Origin: JABDDM01 sp038240295
Lineage (GTDB): Bacteria; Bacteroidota; Ignavibacteria; Palsa-1295
Direction of reading: 5' to 3'
DNA: 53,120 nucleotides
Assembly (NCBI GenBank): GCA_038240295.1
Contig: JBBSDW010000003.1
Span: 1 to 53,120 of the forward strand
Under the pieces are notes generated by a model, which searched no databases, was not told the origin of the DNA, and saw only the letters and a program-made list of their open reading frames with translations. Within the stretch, counting starts at the first letter, position 1. The number at the start of each line of letters is the position of its first letter. The translations under genes were made by a program, and so were the position numbers. Positions 33,418 through 42,285 of this stretch are shown here, one piece after another.

Positions 33418-34902
33418 CTACTCGTTATCGATCTGCGCGCGCTGGAGCTTGCTGGAGTAGTCGATATAGACGGCTCTCCATTCGGTGTAAAAATCGAAGA
33501 CCGTCCAGCCGCCTTCGCGGTGACCGTTGCCGGTAGCTTTAACTCCCCCGAACGGCATGTGAGCTTCCGCTCCGATCGTTGCCGCGTTGACGTAGGTGAT
33601 CCCTGCCTCGATATCACGAACCGCGCGAAGGGCGGCGTTGATATCCTGCGTGTAGATGCTCGAGGAAAGTCCGTACTGAACCGAATTATTGATCGCAACC
33701 CCATCTTCGAGCGATTTGCATTTCAAGACCGATAGCACGGGGCCAAAAATCTCTTCGGTCGCAATGCGCATATCTGCGGTTACATCCGTGAAGATCGTCG
33801 GCTCGAAAAACCAGCCGTTTTTCAGATCCGCGCCTTTCGGAATATTTCCACCGAGCACACACCTCGCTCCTTCTTCTTTGCCGATCGCGACATACTTCTC
33901 GATATTCTTTCGCTGTTTTTCATTGATGATCGGCCCAACTTGCGTCCGTTCGTTCAGTCCATCCCCGAGGATCAGCTTACTCGCTTGCTTGATCAACCTG
34001 TCGATAAACTGATCGTGAATGGCTTCGTGCAGGATCAACCGCGATGTTGCAGTGCAACGCTGACCGGTAGTGCCGAACGCGCCCCAGAGCACGCCTTCGA
34101 TCGCAAGTTCGAGATTCGCATCGGCCATCACGATCTGCGCATTCTTGCCGCCCATTTCAAGGCAAAGATTCTTGGTTGATTCGCCGCACTTTTGAGCGAC
34201 GATCTTTCCAGTCGCGGTTGAACCTGTAAAACTGATCGCTCGAATGATCGGATGCTCGGTGATCGCCGCCCCGACAACAGAGCCCGCACCGTGCACGATG
34301 TTGAGAACACCGGAAGGAAGTCCAGCTTCGATCAGAATTTCAAGCAGCATGTTTGCTGTCGCAGGCGTATCCTCTGCAGGTTTGAATACGAACGTGTTTC
34401 CGGCGACGAGTCCGGGGAAAATATTCCAGGTTGGGATTGCCATCGGGAAATTCCACGGCGTGATGAGGCCGCACACACCAATGGGGGCGCGAAAGGAGAG
34501 ATTGAGTTTATCCGGAAGCTCGCTCGGGGTGTTCTGCCCAAACATTCGACGGCCTTCGGAAGCACAATAGAAGGCAGTGTCAATGCCTTCCTGAACATCT
34601 CCTTTTGTTTCGGTGAAGGTCTTGCCCATTTCGCGCGTCATGAGGCGCGCAATCTCGTCTTTGCGGCGAAGCATGATCTCACCGGCTTTGCGAATGATCT
34701 CTCCACGAGTTGGCCCAGGGACGAGCCGCCAAGATCTGAATGCAGCTTCCGCAGCCCGCGCTGCACGGTCGACGTCATCGACCGTCGAGTGAGGAAAGAC
34801 TCCAACGACCTCGGCCCAGTTCGCCGGATTACGATTTTCAAACGTGGCCTCGTCGGAAGACCCACACCACTCACCTGCGATAAAGTTTTTGAATTGATCC
34901 AT
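33418..34902 (-). CDS. NAD(P)-dependent aldehyde dehydrogenase
   Basis: A 494-residue ALDH-superfamily enzyme. ATG 34902 starts MDQFKNFIAGEW, the usual N-terminus; the frame is open further upstream without support. Motifs: SFTGSTATGK for cofactor, LEMGGKNAQIV with the general-base Glu, and GTTGQRCTATSR with the catalytic Cys. The sequence is close in style to alpha-ketoglutarate-semialdehyde and similar dehydrogenases, but substrate cannot be fixed. It is encoded with an acyl-CoA dehydrogenase, so a semialdehyde from amino-acid or sugar-acid catabolism is plausible. Confidence 0.92.
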   Translation of the reverse strand: MDQFKNFIAGEWCGSSDEATFENRNPANWAEVVGVFPHSTVDDVDRAARAAEAAFRSWRLVPGPTRGEIIRKAGEIMLRRKDEIARLMTREMGKTFTETKGDVQEGIDTAFYCASEGRRMFGQNTPSELPDKLNLSFRAPIGVCGLITPWNFPMAIPTWNIFPGLVAGNTFVFKPAEDTPATANMLLEILIEAGLPSGVLNIVHGAGSVVGAAITEHPIIRAISFTGSTATGKIVAQKCGESTKNLCLEMGGKNAQIVMADANLELAIEGVLWGAFGTTGQRCTATSRLILHEAIHDQFIDRLIKQASKLILGDGLNERTQVGPIINEKQRKNIEKYVAIGKEEGARCVLGGNIPKGADLKNGWFFEPTIFTDVTADMRIATEEIFGPVLSVLKCKSLEDGVAINNSVQYGLSSSIYTQDINAALRAVRDIEAGITYVNAATIGAEAHMPFGGVKATGNGHREGGWTVFDFYTEWRAVYIDYSSKLQRAQIDNE

Positions 34903-34948
34903 GAGATTCAGTTTGTTGCGATGCGTGTAAACGGTTTTGAGCCCTGCT

Positions 34949-35502
34949 TTAGTGCGATGCAGTTGCATCGCGTGTCACACAACGACTGTAGCAGGACGGT
35001 GACATCCCTGAACCGATCGCACCTCGCTGGCTTGGCATGATATCAAACGAAAACCCAACTCCGGCGGCGATCTCGATCAGGCGGAACGGACCGATCGATC
35101 CACCTTCGATTCCAAAATCGTTACTCATCACGTTACTCAGAGGATACGCAAACGAGATCCAGCCAATGATCGCTTCTCTCGATTGATGATACCATGCGAG
35201 CGGAATTGCAAGCATGACTTTTGGCTCAATCAGAATGTTTAATAGCGAGCGATCGAGATGCGTTACGATGCGTGTGTGTGCCGAAGATTGTTCGCTCGAC
35301 CTTGCCGAGACAGGAATTCCGAGATTAAATCCGATCGTGGCAATTTCCCACCAATAAGCGTCGGTCCCAACAAAATCGAGATCGATAGCGCAACCCAGCC
35401 AGCCTCGTCCTCATTGCTCGGCGGCATTAATTGCTGACTCAAACAACATTCGGGAATGAGTAGAATCGCGACGATAACTATTTTCAGGAACCGAATTTTC
35501 AT
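34949..35502 (-). pseudogene. Frameshifted secreted outer-membrane protein (copy B)
   Basis: A signal peptide opens at 35502 (MKIRFLKIVIVAILLIPECCLS). Near 35410 the coding frame shifts: the continuation (GRGWLGCAIDLDFVGTDAYW, IGFNLGIPV, LIEPKVMLAIPLAWYHQS, WISFAYPLSN) lies in another frame and ends at 34949. That continuation is homologous to the C-terminal half of the neighbouring copy A (GLNLGLPV, LIEARLLIAYPLTHS, FISMTYPLNS). The N-terminal half found in copy A is missing here. So it looks like a shortened, broken tandem duplicate. Confidence 0.7.
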
Positions 35503-35573
35503 CGAGCTCCAGTTTCGCGGTTTGGTAAATAGGGTTGCTCAGGATACCGCCTAAAGGCGAACGCGAGTGTAAC

Positions 35574-36286
35574 TCAGAGTTGGATAGTCGGCAAACGAAC
35601 ATTCATCGCGCCTCCGCGAACGTGTCCTGATCCATCATTCAACTCCAGATTGCCTTGTATCAGCGAGTTGAGTGGGTAGGTCATCGAAATAAATGCCAGA
35701 GCACTTCGCTCATTATTATGTGAGTGTGTGAGCGGATAGGCGATGAGCAGCCGCGCTTCGATCAACGAATTTAGTTTTGAATGATCGATCGAGGTAACAA
35801 CATCCCGATTTCGGTCGAGTGATGTCGTGGTTGTTGCGATGACCGGCAATCCCAGATTAAGGCCGAACGTAAAAAAATGGTAGAGCTGAATCGCTGGATT
35901 ACCGCGAGGTAGTTCGCTCGCAGGGACGACCCAAAGTCGTTGGATCCTGCATAGATCGCGGCGCGAGATTCGAACGAGAGGCCAACGACAGGCGCCAAAA
36001 CCTGCGAATGGGCGTCAGGTTTCGCGAGGTAAAATGCTGCCACGATCCCAAGCGAATACGCAAAAGCTGGCTTCGAGGTAACTCCGGAGAGCGCACCCGA
36101 TGGAAGCGACACTCCAAACGACGCGAGCGGGACGATGAAAACCGCCCCAGTCGGACCTGGCCCGAGAACGTTCGGCGAGGGGTGCGACTGCACATGCCAC
36201 TGAGTTGATCCCGTGACCAAAGAAGCTCGCTCCTGCGCACACGACGGCGTGCGCAGGATAGCGATGAGGACGACCGATGCAATCAT
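35574..36286 (-). pseudogene. Frameshifted secreted outer-membrane protein (copy A)
   Basis: It starts at ATG 36286 with a signal peptide (MIASVVLIAILRTPSCAQ), followed by alternating-strand sequence typical of outer-membrane proteins (VFIVPLASFGVSLPSG, YSLGIVAAFYLA, PVVGLSFESRAAIYAGSNDFGSS). Around 35915-35930 the frame changes by one base; the sensible continuation is ASELPRGNPAIQLYHFF then TFGLNLGLPVIATTTTS, ending in NVRLPTIQL at 35574. A single indel explains the break. Tandem with copy B. Function unknown. A sequencing error cannot be excluded. Confidence 0.7.
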
Positions 36287-36447
36287 TTTCAATCGAAGCT
36301 GCTCGATGTGTGAGTTCACACTTGAATAACACAGCGGCGAACCGATAGATACAAGTCGCGCGCACTATGCTGGATTTAAGGCCTCCTCAATTTAAAGAGC
36401 TAATTTTGAACTGTCTCATTTGAGTGGAAGTAAATCTTAGCCCCGTT

Positions 36448-37266
36448 ATGGACGATCTGAATAGCTTCTTGCCCGACCTTTCGACTCCGGCGACCGACCC
36501 GCAATTTTTTACTGCGATCCCCTCCGATGAGTCGACGCTCGATCGGATGATGAGCGTCTTTACTTCGCCTCGCGAAGCGATGCAGGGCATCGAACTTTCC
36601 AAAAGCGCGTCGACATGGATCGTGCCGCTGCTTGTCGCAATGCTGCTAACAGCAACATCCTTCGCGCTCCGATATTACACAACGAACGCTGCCGAAGAAG
36701 AGCACACGATGCGCGTGCAAAACTTCACGCAGATGTCCGAGAACAAGAACCTGAATTCCGATCAGCGGACGATGTTCAAGAAAAAAGCAGCCGAAGACAC
36801 AGCGAATCCCAATAAATCGGCGGTCTGGGGCTTTGCACTCGGTCTTGGACTCGTGCTCAGCGCTCCGCTTTTTTCGAGCCTCGTCTTTTTTCTTCTCGCG
36901 AAGATCGTCTTTAAAGCCGATCACGTCACCTTCACAATGATCCTCGCGGCGGCTTCGATCACACTCGTGATCACCGGCGTCGGCGATGTCCTGCAACTCG
37001 TGCTGCAGGCAATTACCGGCGATGGCGCGATGACGATCAGCCCTGCGGCATTCGTATCGGGCGCTCCGCAAAAACCGCTGTTTGCATTCGCAATGCAGTT
37101 CAACGTTTTTAAGATCTGGGATCTGATCGTCTTTAGCATCGCTTATGCCTCCCTCGTTCGCCGACAGGCGATGGCCGGATACGCTGTCGTGTTCGTCACC
37201 TGGCTTGTCCGCATCGCGCTCTGGACGGGCATCACAGCGATGCTTCAAAAAATTCAGGCCGGCTAA
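36448..37266 (+). CDS. Yip1-like multi-pass membrane protein
   Basis: About 272 residues from ATG 36448 (MDDLNSFLPDLSTP); a GTG at 36424 is an alternative. An acidic/Pro-rich N-terminus of about 60 residues, with MMSVFTSPREAMQGI marking the start of the Yip1 domain, precedes five hydrophobic segments (about 75-93, 137-160, 168-190, 220-238, 245-262). PF04893-type Yip1 proteins in bacteria have no settled role. It is transcribed alone, divergently from copy A, and converges with the VKOR gene, overlapping it by 4 bases. Confidence 0.65.
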   Translation: MDDLNSFLPDLSTPATDPQFFTAIPSDESTLDRMMSVFTSPREAMQGIELSKSASTWIVPLLVAMLLTATSFALRYYTTNAAEEEHTMRVQNFTQMSENKNLNSDQRTMFKKKAAEDTANPNKSAVWGFALGLGLVLSAPLFSSLVFFLLAKIVFKADHVTFTMILAAASITLVITGVGDVLQLVLQAITGDGAMTISPAAFVSGAPQKPLFAFAMQFNVFKIWDLIVFSIAYASLVRRQAMAGYAVVFVTWLVRIALWTGITAMLQKIQAG

Positions 37267-37715
37267 TAGGCTGCGTCAAAGTCTGGTACATTCCAGAGCA
37301 GCACGGCGAGCATGACGTTGATAAAATGCCCTGCGAAGCAAAGAATGCATCGACGCTTCATTCTGCGTGTCAGCATATAAACCAGAAATGCGCTCATGAT
37401 GAGTGTGAGCACACTTGCCCACCTGCACGCGTAAAGCAGGATCGTGCTATGGGTCGCTATCGCAAGCAACACGACAAGATAATAGATGGCGCCATAGAGT
37501 GCGTTCGGAAGTCCGAGAATGTGAGCGGCTGGATGATCGAGCACCGAGATGCAATCGCCCTCCCCCATCCTGCACGAAGTAGGCATGATCCGGCCCAACC
37601 AACGAAAGTACGGCTCAACTCGATAAAACCCCAGCGTCATATAAAGCGATATGACGAAGCCAACCGTCGCGCAGAGCACGACAAGTATCCACGCTTTATT
37701 GAGCAGGTCGATCAC
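37263..37715 (-). CDS. Vitamin K epoxide reductase (VKOR) family thiol oxidoreductase
   Basis: A 150-residue membrane protein with four predicted helices. Family residues are in place: Cys48 and Cys55 in the loop, Ser57, HILGLPNALYGAIYY after it, and the active CILC (Cys123, Cys126) in the last part. Bacterial VKORs reoxidise a DsbA-like protein using quinone to make disulfides in the periplasm. No thioredoxin domain is fused and no DsbA is adjacent. Its start overlaps the ruvX stop by 4 bases, so it is the third gene of a spoT-ruvX operon. Cys-rich secreted proteins in this window (DUF4402, T9SS protein) are possible clients. Confidence 0.8.
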   Translation of the reverse strand: MIDLLNKAWILVVLCATVGFVISLYMTLGFYRVEPYFRWLGRIMPTSCRMGEGDCISVLDHPAAHILGLPNALYGAIYYLVVLLAIATHSTILLYACRWASVLTLIMSAFLVYMLTRRMKRRCILCFAGHFINVMLAVLLWNVPDFDAAY

Positions 37716-38158
37716 GCGATCGGATGGTCGAGATAATCCTGAAGCAATATCCGAGCAGCTTCTTCGTCGCGAAGCCCTTTTTGCTGCCGCTTCATTTTCG
37801 GAAGCTCGCTCATTGCGATGTTGGCGTTCGCCATAACAGAGGTCAGGCGCTCGTCACGATATTCGAATGCAATTCCGAGCGCTTCAAGTTTTTTCTTAAG
37901 ACGGTCCCCAAACTTTCGTACCTCACGCGTCATCGCGGTCTCCTGCGACGAAAGCCCGATCGGAAGTCCGAGCAGGACAACTTTCGCGTCTTCTTTCTTG
38001 ATCGCTGCAAGAATGGTCGGAAGCACCTGTCCGTCGTTCTTGATCGTCCCACGGGCGCTCGCGAGCATCCGCATTTCGTCGGAGATAGCAACACCGATCC
38101 GGACGGTGCCGAAATCGAGTGCGAGCACGCGATAGCGTTCTTTCAATTCACCGCTCAC
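37712..38158 (-). CDS. ruvX: Holliday junction resolvase-like protein RuvX/YqgF
   Basis: A 148-residue RNase-H-fold nuclease, thought to process pre-16S rRNA or Holliday junctions. Visible: the first catalytic Asp15 in LALDFGTVRIGVA, LLGLPIGL, the acidic YRDERLTSV, and the closing RDEEAARILLQDYLDH with the last catalytic Asp. Length is normal. It overlaps spoT at its start and the VKOR gene at its end, each by 4 bases, so all three should be translated as a coupled set. Confidence 0.92.
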   Translation of the reverse strand: MSGELKERYRVLALDFGTVRIGVAISDEMRMLASARGTIKNDGQVLPTILAAIKKEDAKVVLLGLPIGLSSQETAMTREVRKFGDRLKKKLEALGIAFEYRDERLTSVMANANIAMSELPKMKRQQKGLRDEEAARILLQDYLDHPIA

Positions 38159-40458
38159 TCTTCGTAGCGCTCCACATTTGTGACTCCGCGCACCTTCCTG
38201 AGTTTCTCGACAAGCCGCGAAAGATGATACGTATTCTTGACAAAGACGGTGATCTTACCATCGAACATCGCATCGCGCGAGTCGATGTTGACCGAGCGAA
38301 TATTCGTATTGTTATAGGTCGAGATCACGTGTGTGAGATCGGAGAGCATTCCCGGTCTGTCTTCGCCAAAGACGCGAATGCCGACGAGATAATCTGCGCC
38401 ATCGTCGGAGCTTGGCCATGCAACGTCGATCAGGCGCTCTTCGCGATTATCGGTGTGCATCTTTTCGATGTTCTTACAATTCGCGCGGTGGATCTTTACG
38501 CCATGCCCGATCGTGACCACGCCCACGACTTCGTCGCCCGGCACCGGGTTGCAGCACTTCGCATAACTATAGAGCAGGTTATCCTTGCGGCCCTGAATAA
38601 GAATGCCGGTGTTCGTTCGCGATTCCTTCAGGAATGGGACTTCCTTTGGCGGTAGTGCTGGCTCCTCGCGTCGATCGGTCGCACTGCCTGGGCGAACCCA
38701 TTCTCGAAGCCGCTTGAAATATTCTTCGGCGTCGGCTTCATTCATCGCTATCGCCTGATAGAGTTTCGAGGTCGATCCGTATGACGTCGTCGCCGCGAAT
38801 CTTAGCAGGGTATCCTCATTGATATGAAGCTTGGCCTTCACAAGGCGCTTTTGAAACAGCTCGCGCCCTTCCTGCACTTTGCCCCGCTGCTCTTCGTTGA
38901 GGAATTTACGGATATGCTGCCGCGCCTTGTGCGTCGCTACGAATTGCTCCCAGTCGGCATTCGGCGATTGATTCTTGCTCGTGATGATCTCGACCTGATC
39001 TCCGCTCGAAAGTTTTGTATGCAGCGGAACAATGCGGCCGTTTACTTTCGCACCGATCGTGCGAAGCCCCACCTGCGTGTGGATCTCGAAGGCAAAATCA
39101 ACAGCGGTAGCCCCCTTCGGCAAGATCCGGAGTTCACCTTTCGGCGTAAACACGTAGATCTCGTCCTGATAAAGATTGAGCTTGAAACTTTCGAGCAGCG
39201 CCGAGGGCGCATCGTCGCCATGCTGTTCGAAGACATCGCGCACCCAGCTTACCCATTCTTCCAGATCGGGATCCGCACGCGAAATGCGCTCTTTATATTT
39301 CCAGTGTGCCGCGACTCCCTTTTCGGCGATGTCATGCATGGCCCGCGTGCGGATCTGCACTTCGACCATCCTGCCGCCCGGCCCGATGACCGTCGTGTGA
39401 ATCGACTGATAGCCGTTCTTTTTCGGGACGGAAATATAATTCTTGAAGCGCTCGGGTACCGGCGTGTAGATCGAAGAAACAAGCCCGAAGACGGCAAAGC
39501 AATCGTTGTCGTTCGTCGTATCGAGAATGATCCGAACGGCGAACAGATCGTAGACTTCATCGAGCGCCTTGCCGAGGCGCATCATTTTATTATAGATCGA
39601 AAAAAGATGCTTGGGTCGGCCGACGATTTCGAATTTGATGCCTTCGTGTTTCAGTGCGTCCGAGATCGGCTCGACAAACGTTGAAACATAGGTCTCGCGC
39701 TCGATCCGTTTTTCAGATAGCGCACGCTTGATCTCATTAAAGGCATCGCGGTTCAGCACTTTGAACGCGAGATCCTCCATTTCCCACTTGATCCGGCCAA
39801 GGCCAAACCGATGCGCGAATGGCGCATAGATATCGAGCGTCTCCTTCGCCATTCGAAGCTGCCGCTCCGGAGAAAGATACTCGATCGTTCGCATGTTGTG
39901 CAAGCGGTCGGCAAACTTTACGAGCATGACTCGGACGTCATCGACCATCGAAAGCAATAACTTTCGGTAACTCTCGGCTTGCGTGATCTCGCGCGATTTG
40001 AAAATATCGGTGATCTTCGTCGCGCCGTCGACGATCTCGGCAATCTCCGGTCCGAATTCCTCGCGGATCTCGTTTATGTTGTAGTCGGTATCTTCAACGA
40101 CATCGTGCAGGAGCGCTGCAACGATCGAGATATCATCGAGCGGGACTTCCTGCGCGACGATCATCGAAACCTCGAAGGGATGAATGAAGTAGGGTTCGCC
40201 CGAAGCACGGCGATCGTTCTTATGCGCATCGTAGCAGATGCGGAAGGCTTTCATGACAAGCTCTTCGTCGAGCGATCGAAGATTTTTGCGGCAGGCCGCC
40301 AGAAGCTCGTTGAGTTTGTCTGCGTAAAAAATATCACCGGTGACGGGATCGGCCGAGCGGGCACGCGAAGTCCGAAACGAGCCGGGATGCAGCTCTTTTG
40401 CTTCAAGCGCCTTCTTTTGTGAAGGACGATCTGCGGGATTTACAACTGGCTCGATCAT
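38155..40458 (-). CDS. spoT: Bifunctional (p)ppGpp synthetase/hydrolase, RelA/SpoT family
   Basis: A 767-residue stringent-response enzyme. The HD hydrolase domain is intact (His93, LLHDVVEDTDY at 116-126). The synthetase domain follows (GRPKHLFSIYNKM, DLFAVRIIL, GYQSIHTTVIGP), then TGS (YVFTPKGELRILPKGATAVDFAF), a helical region with a conserved CCNPVPGDEVVG motif, and a C-terminal ACT domain (IRVFGEDRPGMLSDLTHVI). Both activities are therefore expected. Start at ATG 40458 with a short unstructured N-terminus. Head of the spoT-ruvX-VKOR operon. Confidence 0.94.
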   Translation of the reverse strand: MIEPVVNPADRPSQKKALEAKELHPGSFRTSRARSADPVTGDIFYADKLNELLAACRKNLRSLDEELVMKAFRICYDAHKNDRRASGEPYFIHPFEVSMIVAQEVPLDDISIVAALLHDVVEDTDYNINEIREEFGPEIAEIVDGATKITDIFKSREITQAESYRKLLLSMVDDVRVMLVKFADRLHNMRTIEYLSPERQLRMAKETLDIYAPFAHRFGLGRIKWEMEDLAFKVLNRDAFNEIKRALSEKRIERETYVSTFVEPISDALKHEGIKFEIVGRPKHLFSIYNKMMRLGKALDEVYDLFAVRIILDTTNDNDCFAVFGLVSSIYTPVPERFKNYISVPKKNGYQSIHTTVIGPGGRMVEVQIRTRAMHDIAEKGVAAHWKYKERISRADPDLEEWVSWVRDVFEQHGDDAPSALLESFKLNLYQDEIYVFTPKGELRILPKGATAVDFAFEIHTQVGLRTIGAKVNGRIVPLHTKLSSGDQVEIITSKNQSPNADWEQFVATHKARQHIRKFLNEEQRGKVQEGRELFQKRLVKAKLHINEDTLLRFAATTSYGSTSKLYQAIAMNEADAEEYFKRLREWVRPGSATDRREEPALPPKEVPFLKESRTNTGILIQGRKDNLLYSYAKCCNPVPGDEVVGVVTIGHGVKIHRANCKNIEKMHTDNREERLIDVAWPSSDDGADYLVGIRVFGEDRPGMLSDLTHVISTYNNTNIRSVNIDSRDAMFDGKITVFVKNTYHLSRLVEKLRKVRGVTNVERYEE

Positions 40459-40475
40459 ACGTTATCGTAGGAGGA

Positions 40476-41546
40476 TCAGGGCGGATAACGTTCAACGCCG
40501 AACCAGCCGAAATACAGATTGAAGCCAACATTAAGATGCGTCATCGTGATCTGCTGAGCATCTGTTCTGTAGACGAACGTAGGCCCTTGCTGAGCACCGG
40601 AAAACGCGCCAGTGGCGGAGATCTCTGCGAACGGCGTCAGTATAAATTGACTTCCAATTTCGAAATCCTCGCGAATGCCGAATAGCAATTTGATCCCGCC
40701 TCGACTGAAACTGTTGCTATAGGTACTCAGCGCCGGATTGATCGTCGTCGCAGTATCGCTCATTCCTGGGATCGAATCGACGGCGTGATAATTTTGCAGG
40801 CTCGCCATCTTCATGTGCGTGTAGCCAATGCCAGCGTAGAATTTGAACGCGTTGCGCGGCGTGATCACAAATCGGAGATCGAGCGAATACCACGAGATCG
40901 CGAGTTCTTCGTAGACGGGAATATTATCGCCGCCGCGAAGCTTGATATTTCCAGGAAGGAAGCCCGAAGGGAATCCGATTCCCGCGTTGTACAAGTGATC
41001 GCCGGTCAGGTCGTCGCTGATCTTCATCCGCGCGAAGCTCAATTGAAAATCAAGTACGCGGCTGATCTGGGTACCGAACTGCAGCGATGTTGCGAGCACC
41101 GATGTGGGAGTAATACTTGTTTTTTGCTGGGAGATCGACATGTTGCCGATGCCAATTCCTCCGCCGGCGCCGATGGCCTTCCATGCGATGGGCGTCATCG
41201 CTTTTTGACGGGCGCGCTCATCGGCCGCCAGCTTTTCGGCTGCCTACACCGAATCCTGGTGCATCTGATCCAGTGCAAGCCGAATCGCTTCGTTCTGCTG
41301 ATCCTGCGCCTGCTTGATCGAATCCTGACGATGGAGCGCTTCCTCTTTCTGCAATTCTTCACGCTGCTTGCGAACCGCGTCTTCCATTTTTCGGCGTTCG
41401 TCGGTCATTACCGAGTCCGGTGGCTTGTTTCCGATGGGCCCTGGAGCCTGTGCAAAAGCGTTGGAGGAAACAATGAAGGGCAAGAGGAGAAGTAATAGGC
41501 TCACCAAACGAAAGAGTCGTTTCGCATTTAGAGTCGTCTGCTTCAT
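40476..41546 (-). pseudogene. Secreted coiled-coil/beta-barrel protein interrupted by an amber codon
   Basis: The protein appears to start at ATG 41546 inside tatD and in the same frame: MKQTTLNAKRLF then a strong signal peptide (RLVSLLLLLLPFIVSSNAFA). A charged coiled coil follows (RRKMEDAVRKQREELQKEEA...LALDQMHQDSV). The frame hits TAG at 41244-41246, then continues AAEKLAADERARQKA and a barrel-like domain (GAGGGIGIGN, LDFQLSFARMKI, ALSTYSNSFSRGGIKLLFGI) ending at 40476. One C-to-T change of CAG would explain the stop. The distal part alone lacks a signal peptide. Confidence 0.7.
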
Positions 41547-42275
41547 TACTTCGGTAACTTCCATTCCTTTGATATCAGCAATTTTTTGAGCCACACGCAC
41601 GAGAGATGCCGGCGTGTTCCGTTTTCCGCGATCGGGGACAGGCGTCATGTAAGGCGAATCGGTTTCGAGCATGATCCGTTCGATCGGCGCCTCTTTGACA
41701 ACTTCCTCCAATGTGCTCTTCTTGAACGTTATATTTCCAGTAAAGCTCACATAAAATCCAAGTTCGATCGCTTGACGCAGCGTATCGACTGTTCCCGAAA
41801 AGCAGTGGAACTGCCCTTTCGTCGCACTCTCGGTTAGCGTACCATAATACGATCGAACGATCCGAAGCACGTCTTCATCCGACTCCCTCGTATGGATCAC
41901 GATCGGTTTCGCAAGTTCGATCGCAAGTTCGATCTGTTCTGAAAATGCCCGCTGCTGTGTTTCGCGCGGACAGAAATCGTAATGATAGTCCAGACCGATC
42001 TCACCGATCGCAACGAGTTTCGCGTTCGCTTTTGCCGATTCAAGCATCTCATTGCGGATCAGGCTCGACCATTCCGTCGCGCTATGCGGATGGATCCCCA
42101 GTGCGCAAAAAACATCGGGGTGCTCGCTCGCGATTTTTAGAGTGGGTGCAAAACTCGCATGATCAATCGCCGGCACAACGAAGGCCTCTACACCCGCTGC
42201 CCTCGAATCCTCAAGCACTTGCGCTCGGTCGGCATCGTAGGCATCGGTTTGTAAGTGGCAGTGTGTGTCGATCAT
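41244..42275 (-). CDS. tatD: TatD-family metal-dependent DNase, frame running into the next gene
   Basis: Residues 1-256 are a normal TatD hydrolase: THCH with His5 and His7, Glu92 (GEIGLDY), His128 (IVIHTRES), His157 (QFHCFSG) and Asp206 (LETDSPYM), the full two-metal site. TatD proteins usually stop right after the TLNAKRLF-like C-terminus. Here there is no stop; the frame goes on into a signal-peptide-like stretch and coiled coil to an amber codon, 343 residues in all. A cytoplasmic nuclease with a C-terminal export signal makes little sense, so the downstream part more probably belongs to an overlapping gene with its own internal start. Confidence 0.85.
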   Translation of the reverse strand: MIDTHCHLQTDAYDADRAQVLEDSRAAGVEAFVVPAIDHASFAPTLKIASEHPDVFCALGIHPHSATEWSSLIRNEMLESAKANAKLVAIGEIGLDYHYDFCPRETQQRAFSEQIELAIELAKPIVIHTRESDEDVLRIVRSYYGTLTESATKGQFHCFSGTVDTLRQAIELGFYVSFTGNITFKKSTLEEVVKEAPIERIMLETDSPYMTPVPDRGKRNTPASLVRVAQKIADIKGMEVTEVMKQTTLNAKRLFRLVSLLLLLLPFIVSSNAFAQAPGPIGNKPPDSVMTDERRKMEDAVRKQREELQKEEALHRQDSIKQAQDQQNEAIRLALDQMHQDSV

Positions 42276-42285
42276 TCAGTGCAGA

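Noticed and set aside
38824..39684. A 286-residue open frame opposite spoT
   Set aside because: Antisense to conserved spoT domains, so only a shadow.
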